64,000 nt of DNA, from NCBI RefSeq assembly GCF_009873495.1, contig NZ_CP046705.1:62001-126000 (forward strand). Reading direction: 5' to 3'. The DNA comes from Nostoc sp. ATCC 53789 (GTDB taxonomy: Bacteria > Cyanobacteriota > Cyanobacteriia > Cyanobacteriales > Nostocaceae). The notes below the pieces were generated by a model. The model saw only the letters and a list, made by a program, of their open reading frames with translations, did no database searches and was not told the DNA's origin. A program made the position numbers and the translations under genes. Of the stretch, positions 8,366 to 15,346 are shown piece by piece; position 1 is the first letter of the stretch, and every line of letters starts with the position of its first letter.

Positions 8366-10146
8366 TAGAACTCTCCATAATATTCAAGGGTTTCCGTGAT
8401 ATATGCAGTCAAATTGCTGATAGTTTCACAATTTTTACCTTCATTGGTCGAGTCATCTCCTAGACAATCATTATTTTCCTCTGCCGCAAATTCTGCCAAA
8501 TTTAACTTTGGTTCCGTGATCAAATTATTTTGAATAATTTTGTGAACTTTGTCATGTTCAGTATCGCGCAAGCGTTGTTTGAGGATAGCACCTTCTTGAG
8601 CAAATTTTGAGTTTAAAAATTCTACTAATTCCCGATCATTTATTGTTAACTTACGTCCGTAATTGCGTTGGCGCTGATTAAGTTCTGCACTCGCCAGCCG
8701 AATTTCTTTTTCGGAACGTCCTTGGAAGTATTGATAGTAAGAAGAAATGCATTTTACCCACTGTCCTTGTGCTAGTGCATAAGCAATTCCTGCATTCCAA
8801 GGGTCGTAACGAACCCACAGCATTGATTTTTCGATTTCTGGATCACGGAATACATCTGCCCAGTAATAAATATTGTGTATTTTGACACCCTTTCCTGGTT
8901 GAACTTTACGCTTTCGTTGATCTGGTGCTGGTAGAGTCAGAATCTGGAATAATTCGTCATATGCTACTCTTCGGTGTAAGCGACTTCCACCTGTTGCTAA
9001 TCCGGTGACAAAAGCATCGCACGGACTAGTACCTAATGCCGGATGCAATCGTTGGTCATAAACCGAATATGCCCATTCACAAAAAGCAGAGTACAGTTCT
9101 TCTAGTGTCCAAATTGCTAATCTTTCTGGACTGACAGATTTGGTGACTTTACGGTGAAGGCGTTTGATTTGGGTGTTACCTTGCAACTCATGAATAAACT
9201 GCGTGTTGGCAGTCCCAAATAGTCTTTCAACAATTGAACCAAACCGAGCATGTGCTGGCGGTCGATACTTCAGCGTGCAAGTATAAGATGCCAATAATTG
9301 TTCAAAATAGTGACTGTGAAACTCTTTTCCGTTATCGACAACAATATTTTGCGGAAACCGCCCAAATCTAGCAACGCATATGCGAATTACCATCATACAA
9401 TCACGGTAGCTTGGCTCATCGAAGGTCAGATAAACTGATAAAATTCTTCGACTATATGCATCAACCATGAAGGTTGCCCAAGGACGACCTAAATTCTGAT
9501 GAATTGAGTTATTTGTAGCAATATGACAATTAGTTAGAGATTCGAGTGAACTGACTAATTCAATGTCAATTTGAGTATGGTCAATGTGAACAATCTCAAA
9601 AGGGCGACTGCCATGCCGTGGAGTAGTTTGCTTTAATTCCCAATAAAATGGTTCTTCGGAAATAGCCGCTCGATTACCAAGACGTTTTCTGGTTTGATGA
9701 TGTCCGCTTCGCTGTTTGATAGCATGGCAAAATGTGATTCTCGATGGTGGTTTGAATGGGGGGTCATGGGTTTGGCAAGCTAAAACAAATGATTCATAAA
9801 CCCGTATTTTTCTGCGTTGTTTGGGTGTTTCATAATGCTCTTTGATAAAATCGAGCATAAATTCTTGGGTTTGAGAATCAATTTTTGGAGTCCGATTGCC
9901 TTTATTGTTATGTTTAGGCAGTAATCCCAGGTATCCCTGTCCATAAATGAGTAAAGCTTTTTGGTACTGAGTGCGCCAACGACGGATTGTGCTGCTTGGA
10001 TATGCTTTCAGAGCATCTTCTAAGTATGGTTGTATTAAATTGTAGCGACGGTTGGCTTCTATAATATCTTCACAAGTTGCGTGTTTAATAATTTCTGCTG
10101 CTGCTAAGTAGCTAGGCACAATTAAATATAAGACGCTCAAGGGCAT
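8365..10146 (-). CDS. tnsB: TnsB half of a split TnsAB transposase, Tn-1, 593 aa
   Basis: DDE (retroviral integrase fold) transposase that joins transposon 3' ends to target DNA. The integrase core is intact: FEIVHIDHTQIDIE and NIVVDNGKEFHSHYFEQLL give the two aspartates and SIVERLFGTANTQF the glutamate. In Tn-2 the homologous protein is one TnsA-TnsB fusion; here IS630 has cut it just before TnsB residues PSYLAAAEIIKHAT. The ATG at 10146 lies inside the IS, 5 nt after an AAGGGGG Shine-Dalgarno, and its frame enters tnsB after about 10 IS-encoded residues, so a separate TnsB could be made. Removing the IS with its 2-bp duplication restores the fused frame. It is followed directly by tnsC. Confidence 0.9.
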   Translation of the reverse strand: MPLSVLYLIVPSYLAAAEIIKHATCEDIIEANRRYNLIQPYLEDALKAYPSSTIRRWRTQYQKALLIYGQGYLGLLPKHNNKGNRTPKIDSQTQEFMLDFIKEHYETPKQRRKIRVYESFVLACQTHDPPFKPPSRITFCHAIKQRSGHHQTRKRLGNRAAISEEPFYWELKQTTPRHGSRPFEIVHIDHTQIDIELVSSLESLTNCHIATNNSIHQNLGRPWATFMVDAYSRRILSVYLTFDEPSYRDCMMVIRICVARFGRFPQNIVVDNGKEFHSHYFEQLLASYTCTLKYRPPAHARFGSIVERLFGTANTQFIHELQGNTQIKRLHRKVTKSVSPERLAIWTLEELYSAFCEWAYSVYDQRLHPALGTSPCDAFVTGLATGGSRLHRRVAYDELFQILTLPAPDQRKRKVQPGKGVKIHNIYYWADVFRDPEIEKSMLWVRYDPWNAGIAYALAQGQWVKCISSYYQYFQGRSEKEIRLASAELNQRQRNYGRKLTINDRELVEFLNSKFAQEGAILKQRLRDTEHDKVHKIIQNNLITEPKLNLAEFAAEENNDCLGDDSTNEGKNCETISNLTAYITETLEYYGEF

Positions 10147-11170
10147 ATTCCCCCTTTACGCTTCTAGCTTCCATGCCATCAATAATTGCCATAGCCAAAT
10201 CGTAGTTATTGTCAAACATTTGTCCAGCAATTTCATGAGTTTTTAGTTGATGCCACTCTTCCTCTATCCGATTCATTTCGGAACAATAAGGTGGTAAAAA
10301 GAAAACGAATAATCCTTTTTCCTGCCACTCAAGCCATTTTTGTTTTGCTTTCTTACTGGTATGTAAGGAACCATTATCGTGAACAATAACACTGATGCGA
10401 CCAGTTTCAACTAAAGTGTTTTGTGCCTTAGCTGCAACCCAATCCATAACCTCGATGTAGCGTTTTGTTTTGAACCCACCTTGAACCAAGGCATATTCAA
10501 AACTGACTTGGGGTTGCCATAAACCCAAAATACTAATGCGACCACCACGGCTACCAACTTGTGCCATTTGTTTTTGGCTACCGATACGACTGTAACTATA
10601 GCTAACGGGACTCCAACGACAACACCCAGACTCATCAAGATACTTAAGCTCGACATAACCCTCTACTGCCGCTTGCTTTAAGGTATCTAGGTCTGCTTGC
10701 TTAATTCGTCGTTTTTCTGGGTCTTGTTTTCTCTTATGAGTATGGCGGGTGCGTTTCCATTTCCACTTTTTTTTGAGCAAACGTCGCAAACGAGACGGAC
10801 TCAATTGCACATTTCTATCTTGAGCCAATTTTTCTGATAACTGCAAACTGTTATAAGTACGGGGCTCTACCTCTAAGCAATCCTCTAAATATGCTAAGTC
10901 TGCCTCAAGCCATTTGCACTTTGCTCCTCGCCCGGAAGTTTCCCACAGTCCTCCCAAACCCTTATTTTCCCAACGCCTCAGTGTTGCTCGTACCGTATGT
11001 TCGTGACACTCAAAAATTTTAGCTATCGCTGGTACATTCCATCCTTGGGCATTTAATCGAATTATGTGGGCACGCTCTCGTGTCCGTTGAGGAACTGTTG
11101 TCGCTGACCGTAACTCCAAAAGCGTCAAATCTTCTAAATCTGTTAATCTAACTCGCAATGGAGCAGACAT
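10112..11170 (-). CDS. IS630-family transposase, 352 aa
   Basis: Cut-and-paste DDE transposase. The N-terminus has paired helix-turn-helix regions (QGWNVPAIAKIFECHEHTVRATLRRW). The catalytic core has YLDESG, VIVHDNGSLHTS and LPPYCSEMNRIEEEWHQLK, giving D, D and E. The length is usual for the family. The frame runs through the left inverted repeat and uses a TAG stop 7 bp outside the element, supplied by tnsB sequence, so its last two codons are foreign. A homologous N-terminal fragment is fused to the RecD-like gene at 52112-54238. Confidence 0.92.
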   Translation of the reverse strand: MSAPLRVRLTDLEDLTLLELRSATTVPQRTRERAHIIRLNAQGWNVPAIAKIFECHEHTVRATLRRWENKGLGGLWETSGRGAKCKWLEADLAYLEDCLEVEPRTYNSLQLSEKLAQDRNVQLSPSRLRRLLKKKWKWKRTRHTHKRKQDPEKRRIKQADLDTLKQAAVEGYVELKYLDESGCCRWSPVSYSYSRIGSQKQMAQVGSRGGRISILGLWQPQVSFEYALVQGGFKTKRYIEVMDWVAAKAQNTLVETGRISVIVHDNGSLHTSKKAKQKWLEWQEKGLFVFFLPPYCSEMNRIEEEWHQLKTHEIAGQMFDNNYDLAMAIIDGMEARSVKGEYALERLIFNCA

Positions 11171-11216
11171 CTCGTAGAACCTATTTTTTAGACCTTCTCT
11201 ATCTTATATTTAATTG
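10119..11216 (-). mobile_element. IS630-family insertion sequence inside tnsAB of Tn-1
   Basis: The ends match as an inverted repeat: CAATTAAATATAAGA at 10119 and its complement ending at 11216 (1098 bp, normal for IS630). The flanking dinucleotides are TA at 11217-11218 and CA at 10117-10118, so the expected TA duplication has probably mutated on one side. Deleting the IS plus one dinucleotide rejoins tnsAB in frame (…SRWL|PSYLAAAEII…). Confidence 0.88.
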
Positions 11217-12257
11217 TAACCACCTACTTATTTTAATATTTGAGGTTTGTGTTGTCTTATCTCCCACAATTTTCCCTGTATCAATCAATGCTGTAAATGC
11301 TAAATTTGGTAGTTCTATAAGTTTGCCATCTGCACGTAATAATCCAGTAGTGGTCGTCCCAGTATTTACTATCTCCCATGACTCTCCATCCCAATAAATA
11401 TTAGTACCTACTGCTATTTGGAGTAATATTTGATTACTCGTTTGGGTTGTAGATTCTATTGAGTTAAGATGCTCATAAGATAAAGCAACATTTTGGTTAA
11501 TAAATACGAATACTGTTTCCGGTTGCGAAAGTTTAACTTTATTAAGTTCTACGTAAAGTTTATCTGTAGCAATTAACCAATAAAGTACATCAGGGTTTAT
11601 TTCTTCATTTTTTAACAGTTCTGTCAGGGTCATTCCTAGATGATTGTTTACTGTGTTTACAATCAAACTTTGCTCGGTTTCGTCTATAATTTCTGATGAG
11701 TATCCGAAATAATCTAACAGCCAAATTAGATTTTGTTGGAAGTTCCAATTAATTAGAGCATCTGACCATACATGAAAGTCCAAACCATGACCATGAGCGT
11801 ATTCTTCACCTGGGGGACAATGCCATTTGCCATCTGAGTTTTTGCAATAGCGATTTGGATTCAATTCGTTCAGCTTGTTAAGTTCAAGTTCTGTTTTGCA
11901 TTCCTCCCAAAAAGCTGAATCTGTCCGAATTATAAAGAAATCGGGTGTATACTGGTGTCTATTTTTTCGCCCGCTTTTGCTTTGATAGACTAATTCTATT
12001 GCTGGCGGTTGGTCGTAATATTCGAGTACGCATGGGTCATGTTCTAGTTCATAAATACGTGCTAATTCGTTATGATGGCTCTCGAATTGAATAGTACATC
12101 CCATTTTTCGACTGGGGTAACTGCCACAAACGTTTTTCCTTGCCCCTGTTACTCGACGAGATGGATTGCTGCTGCGAATCTCCTCAATGATTGCCTGCCC
12201 TGCTTGACTGAGGTCTTGTTGACGGCACCAGTTGTTAAACTCAAGGTTGTCAAGCAT
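11199..12257 (-). CDS. tnsA: TnsA endonuclease half of split TnsAB, Tn-1, 352 aa
   Basis: TnsA cuts the 5' ends of the transposon so that it moves by cut-and-paste. The restriction-enzyme-like core is visible: ELARIYELEHDPCVLEYYDQPPAIEL, YTPDFFII (Asp) and FWEECKTE (Glu-x-Lys). After the nuclease, a TnsB-type N-terminal segment (YWDGESWEIVNTGTTTTGLL) is present, followed by nine codons into the IS630 end before a stop. The protein is thus the N-terminal third of a TnsAB fusion. It begins at the ATG matching the start of the Tn-2 homologue. It may work as a separate TnsA; that is inference. Confidence 0.88.
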   Translation of the reverse strand: MLDNLEFNNWCRQQDLSQAGQAIIEEIRSSNPSRRVTGARKNVCGSYPSRKMGCTIQFESHHNELARIYELEHDPCVLEYYDQPPAIELVYQSKSGRKNRHQYTPDFFIIRTDSAFWEECKTELELNKLNELNPNRYCKNSDGKWHCPPGEEYAHGHGLDFHVWSDALINWNFQQNLIWLLDYFGYSSEIIDETEQSLIVNTVNNHLGMTLTELLKNEEINPDVLYWLIATDKLYVELNKVKLSQPETVFVFINQNVALSYEHLNSIESTTQTSNQILLQIAVGTNIYWDGESWEIVNTGTTTTGLLRADGKLIELPNLAFTALIDTGKIVGDKTTQTSNIKISRWLQLNIR

Positions 12258-12352
12258 AATTCTTGGTTAGGAGAGAGTGTTGCGATCATTAATCTCTCCT
12301 ACTCTTTATCTCAGCACAAGGCTGTATATTTATGAACAAAGTGTTGAAAATG

Positions 12353-12510
12353 TTTGCTCAACTTATACTTTCTCAATCATATTTTTGCTCAACTTATGCT
12401 TTCAAAACTCCTATATTTATTTTTTCCTTCTAACATGGTTAATACGGTTTCAAGCAATCTGTTGCTCAACTTATGCTTTCAAAGTTGCTCATTTTATCCT
12501 TACAGTGACA
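12353..12510. repeat. Tn-1 right end: four TnsB-type sites
   Basis: Four direct copies of TTGCTCAACTTATGCTTTC occur at 12353-12372, 12384-12405, 12462-12480 and 12485-12510; the outermost (TTGCTCATTTTATCCTTAC) runs into the terminal TGACA. With three sites at the left end, the 3+4 asymmetry matches the classical Tn7 layout. The short reading frames here are not genes. Confidence 0.78.
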
Positions 12511-12517
12511 ATTATTT

Positions 12518-12600
12518 TGTGACTTTAGCCATAAGTTGTCAAAATCAGACAAATTATGCCTTGTAATCAAGTCGGACAACTTATGCTTGGATTTTTGGGT
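12518..12600. repeat. Tn-2 left-end transposase sites
   Basis: Three copies of a GACAACTTATGC-type motif occur, the first inverted in the terminal repeat (CATAAGTTGTC), then GACAAATTATGCC at about 12550 and GGACAACTTATGCTTGG at about 12573. Confidence 0.7.
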
Positions 12601-12643
12601 TGAAGGAAAATAAAGTAGAGCTGTTGTTATCTTGTTGCTTGCC

Positions 12644-13546
12644 TTACTGAATTTCGAGCAAGTTTAAACCCTCGACAGGAGATAAACTAAGCTTGTAACA
12701 CCATCTCAAAAACTTGTATAAAGTAGGCAATGTTCGTTTAGGGGTAACTTTTGTTTCTCTGATGAGGGGATTTGTGTGGAGTGAGGGAGTAGCAGCAAGC
12801 AGATTTCCAAGAGCTTGAGCAATCCACAAATCCCGATCAAATTTGCGCCCTTTGCTTCGGCTATGACTCGGTAGGTCAAGATTGCGCCCAAGCCAAGCAT
12901 CACACTCGTGACAGTAGCCGTTTAGTTTCTGAGGTTGGAAAAAAGGTTGGGTATGACCGTAGCACAAACAGTATATTTGTAAATAGCGTTGATGGTATGG
13001 GCAGACAGTTACAGGCTCTAACGCCCATAACAGAGGTTGATATACAGGGGTATTAGCATCACGCCAATCTTGGTAACAACCTGCACACCAACGCTGCTGT
13101 GTATGGAAGATGTGGTTAAATGAAAGTCGCCAAGTTTTCCAAGGCAACAAAGTTAAATAGCTGATATCTTTGCGACCAGTTAAGATTTCTAGTACATTAA
13201 CAACCTTAGAAACATGCTGTGTTTGGGAAAGCCAAAATTGGGCAGTTGGTTGCTGCAAAATGGCTAGTTCTTTTCGCAATCTAACTACAACTAGCTCGAT
13301 AGCATCTTTTTTGGATAATCCTGGAGGCTGCTCGTTAAGAAAAAATAAAGGAGCAATGTAATAGCGAATCAAGCCCCCAACTGTAATTCCATGTGCATCA
13401 GCCAAGCGAATTAAGTAGCTACTCAAGCTCTCGACAATTGCTGTGCCGACACCAACTGGTGGTAGAGAGAAAAGACGGCTACGCTCAGGTAGTATGGGTT
13501 GCTCTAATTCCCATGATTGATACAATTTCAAGTTCTCAACAGGCAT
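12644..13546 (-). CDS. tniQ: TniQ-family protein of Tn-2, 300 aa
   Basis: Homologue of the Tn-1 TniQ, with the same blocks: GTAIVESLSSYLIRLADAHG, FNHIFHTQQRWCAGCYQDWR, CPYHQRYLQIYCLC, CHECDAWLG and a C-terminal KFLRWCYKLSLSPVEGL. The Cys/His pairs should bind zinc; a CLCYGH sequence replaces CLYCGC, so one ligand has shifted. The start at 13546 (MPVENLKLYQSWEL) overlaps the tnsC stop in a GGTGGTGGACACAATG context, mirroring Tn-1. The gene is intact although its tnsC partner is interrupted. Confidence 0.88.
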   Translation of the reverse strand: MPVENLKLYQSWELEQPILPERSRLFSLPPVGVGTAIVESLSSYLIRLADAHGITVGGLIRYYIAPLFFLNEQPPGLSKKDAIELVVVRLRKELAILQQPTAQFWLSQTQHVSKVVNVLEILTGRKDISYLTLLPWKTWRLSFNHIFHTQQRWCAGCYQDWRDANTPVYQPLLWALEPVTVCPYHQRYLQIYCLCYGHTQPFFQPQKLNGYCHECDAWLGRNLDLPSHSRSKGRKFDRDLWIAQALGNLLAATPSLHTNPLIRETKVTPKRTLPTLYKFLRWCYKLSLSPVEGLNLLEIQ

Positions 13547-13999
13547 TGTGTCCACCACCGACAGGACGACGCTGTGGCAGAGGCTGACCGACCGCAGCGT
13601 GACGACGAGTTTGTTTAGCAGATGTCTGCAATGTTTTTGGAGTCACATCAGTTGCGACTTCTAATCCCAAAGCAGCCCGCAGAGCGTTGGTATCCCTACG
13701 GCTATTAAGTTGTTCCTCCCCATGAAGAGCTTCGTTAAGCAGAATTATGCACTGCTCAGTTTTGAGAGCATGTGACTCAAGATCGGAAAAAGTTAAAGTT
13801 TTGTCACCTTTGAGCAAAGCACTAAATAAAGCACGAGATAACCAATCTTTGAGAATGCCGATACAACCAACACAGCGCTCATAGCAGAAGTCCCAATGTT
13901 TGAGCAAATCAGGTTCAATTTGCAATGGTAAATGTCGTTGGAATGTTTGTACTATACCTTGAAAAGCTCTTAAATCTTCTGAATTGTCTGCTTTATAGC
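13536..13999 (-). pseudogene. tnsC: 3' part of tnsC of Tn-2, cut off by Tn-3
   Basis: The sequence from …KADNSEDLRAFQGIVQTFQRHLP to the stop matches the C-terminal 150 residues of the Tn-1 TnsC. It joins the 5' part (18229-18871) exactly once Tn-3 and one TATAGC copy are removed: the junction then reads DIHLERY|KADNSED, in frame, giving a 368-aa protein versus 371 in Tn-1. As it stands, an open frame starts 58 nt inside Tn-3, but this fragment lacks Walker A and B and cannot be an active ATPase. Confidence 0.9.
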
Positions 14000-14170
14000 T
14001 GTTGCGGCTCGCAAACATAAACGCTCCGGCTTGCAAACAAGAAAATTCTTGGCTCACATTAGTTGCAAATCAGATTGGACTTCGGCTCACATTAATTGCA
14101 AACAGACTCATTATTATTTGCAATGGGCTTGCAATCATCCGACTTGGCTCACATTAATTGCAAATAAGCC
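14000..14170. repeat. Tn-3 left inverted repeat with transposase sites
   Basis: Contains the terminal TGTTGCGGCTCGCAAAC block, then three copies of GGCTCACATTARTTGCAAA (about 14052, 14085 and 14144) and a divergent ATTATTTGCAATGGG copy. The right repeat at 18052-18222 mirrors it. Confidence 0.88.
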
Positions 14171-14235
14171 GAATGCCTGCTCAGCAACTGTTGGATAGAG
14201 CAATATAAAATCCTTTGGGCGTTGCTATCTCTCCT

Positions 14236-15168
14236 TTATCCCTTGAGTAATGCAAGCTTGTCTTTCACTTGCTGTCGGCTACTTTGAGTGTACCGAACCG
14301 TGGTTTGAATAGCTGGAGTTCCCTTTTTGGTGATATGACCAAGATAATAAGCAACCTCCTCCAAAGTCCATCCTGCTTCACGCGCTCGGTGAGCGAAATC
14401 ATGACGCAGATCATGAAAAGTTACATCATGGATGAGTTCCCACTCAGAAACAGTTGCTTGTGCTTTAATGTTTTTCCACCAGCGATGAATGCCGGCTTCG
14501 GTCAGCCTCTCATTGCGCTGAGAGGTAAAAGTGTAATCACTCTCAGTATCTCGCCCGCCGTGATGAATATATTCATACATTGGTTTTCGGACAGCGTTAA
14601 TTAGATCAATATCTCGCGCCTTACCACCCTTGTAACCAACGTGCAACCAGCCAACTTTGGGGCCAATATGGGTATGCTCTATCCGTAGCCAGGAAACATC
14701 ACTCACGCGACAACCAGCCCAGTACCCCAATGCAAACACAGCCATGCTACGTGGATGACCATCTTTTTCGATCAGGTTGCGTAAAATATAACGTTGGTCA
14801 GGAGTCAATTGTCTGGGGGCTAAAAGTGGCTGGGCTGGAATGTTTAATCCTCTGGTGGGGTTGCGACGTAAAATTCCCTTCTCCTCAATGAGCCAACGGG
14901 CAAAACCACTGACAGCAGATTTAACCCGTGCTTGGTGAGCAATGCTGTAACCTGACGTATCTAGATAGGCGAGATAAATTTCCATCGCCGTTTTGGTCAA
15001 CTGTTCGGGTTGAAAATCTCCTCCACTCCCAGGATGTTCTACAATCCAAAGAAGAAGCTGCCTAATGATACGCATATAGGCATCAATAGTGCTATGCGTT
15101 TTACCTTTTAGGAACGCCTCATACTCTATGAGTAGTGCTTCGGCTTCAGATAAGTAAAGTGTATCCAC
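14236..15168 (-). CDS. Tyrosine recombinase of Tn-3, 310 aa
   Basis: A tyrosine-type site-specific recombinase with all catalytic residues: Arg154 (GCRVSDVSW), Lys183 (GGKARD), His252 and Arg255 (FHDLRHDF), His278 (YLGHITK) and Tyr293 (VRYTQ). An N-terminal SAM-like core-binding domain covers residues 5-110. It lies inside Tn-3 and is divergent from the transposase. In replicative transposons such as Tn4430 a tyrosine recombinase resolves cointegrates; by position this protein could do the same here, since Tn-3 lacks a second-strand nuclease. That role is inferred. Confidence 0.9.
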   Translation of the reverse strand: MDTLYLSEAEALLIEYEAFLKGKTHSTIDAYMRIIRQLLLWIVEHPGSGGDFQPEQLTKTAMEIYLAYLDTSGYSIAHQARVKSAVSGFARWLIEEKGILRRNPTRGLNIPAQPLLAPRQLTPDQRYILRNLIEKDGHPRSMAVFALGYWAGCRVSDVSWLRIEHTHIGPKVGWLHVGYKGGKARDIDLINAVRKPMYEYIHHGGRDTESDYTFTSQRNERLTEAGIHRWWKNIKAQATVSEWELIHDVTFHDLRHDFAHRAREAGWTLEEVAYYLGHITKKGTPAIQTTVRYTQSSRQQVKDKLALLKG

Positions 15169-15188
15169 AGCACCAAACTTCCTTCAAA

Positions 15189-15294
15189 AATTTCTGTGGT
15201 GAGTTTTCAAGCCTCATTTGAAGCTAATCTATCTCAAATTGTTATACTTTTTCACCTAACTGGCAACAGAATGTAATTTCTGTGGTCAGTTTTC
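15189..15294. promoter_or_regulatory. Paired direct repeat between recombinase and transposase (candidate resolution/control site)
   Basis: AATTTCTGTGGTGAGTTTTC at 15189-15208 and AATTTCTGTGGTCAGTTTTC at 15275-15294 are 19/20 identical and directly repeated 86 bp apart. They lie in the only non-coding gap between the divergent genes, where a recombinase binding (res-like) site or shared operator is expected. Confidence 0.6.
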
Positions 15295-15346
15295 TGCTAC
15301 AAACTTAAAGATAAGGACAGTACATGAGGCGAACATACAGGCGAGC

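Larger units (their letters stand above)
6233..12510 (-). mobile_element. Tn-1: complete Tn7-like transposon (TnsAB-TnsC-TniQ)
   Basis: The left end (TGTCACTGTAAGCATAAAAT at 6233) and the right end (on the other strand TGTCACTGTAAGGATAAAAT, ending at 12510) form an inverted repeat. They are bracketed by a perfect 5-bp duplication, ATTAT, at 6228-6232 and 12511-12515, the length expected for Tn7-type transposition. The element is 6278 bp including an IS630 insertion (5.2 kb without it). It carries only tnsAB, tnsC and tniQ, with 110 bp of left end and about 250 bp of right end; there is no cargo, no tnsD/tnsE and no cas or CRISPR. The right end lies 7 bp from Tn-2. Confidence 0.93.

Noticed and set aside
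12072-12566. Short plus-strand frames across the Tn-1 right end
   Set aside because: They consist of the transposase-site repeats and antisense of tnsA.
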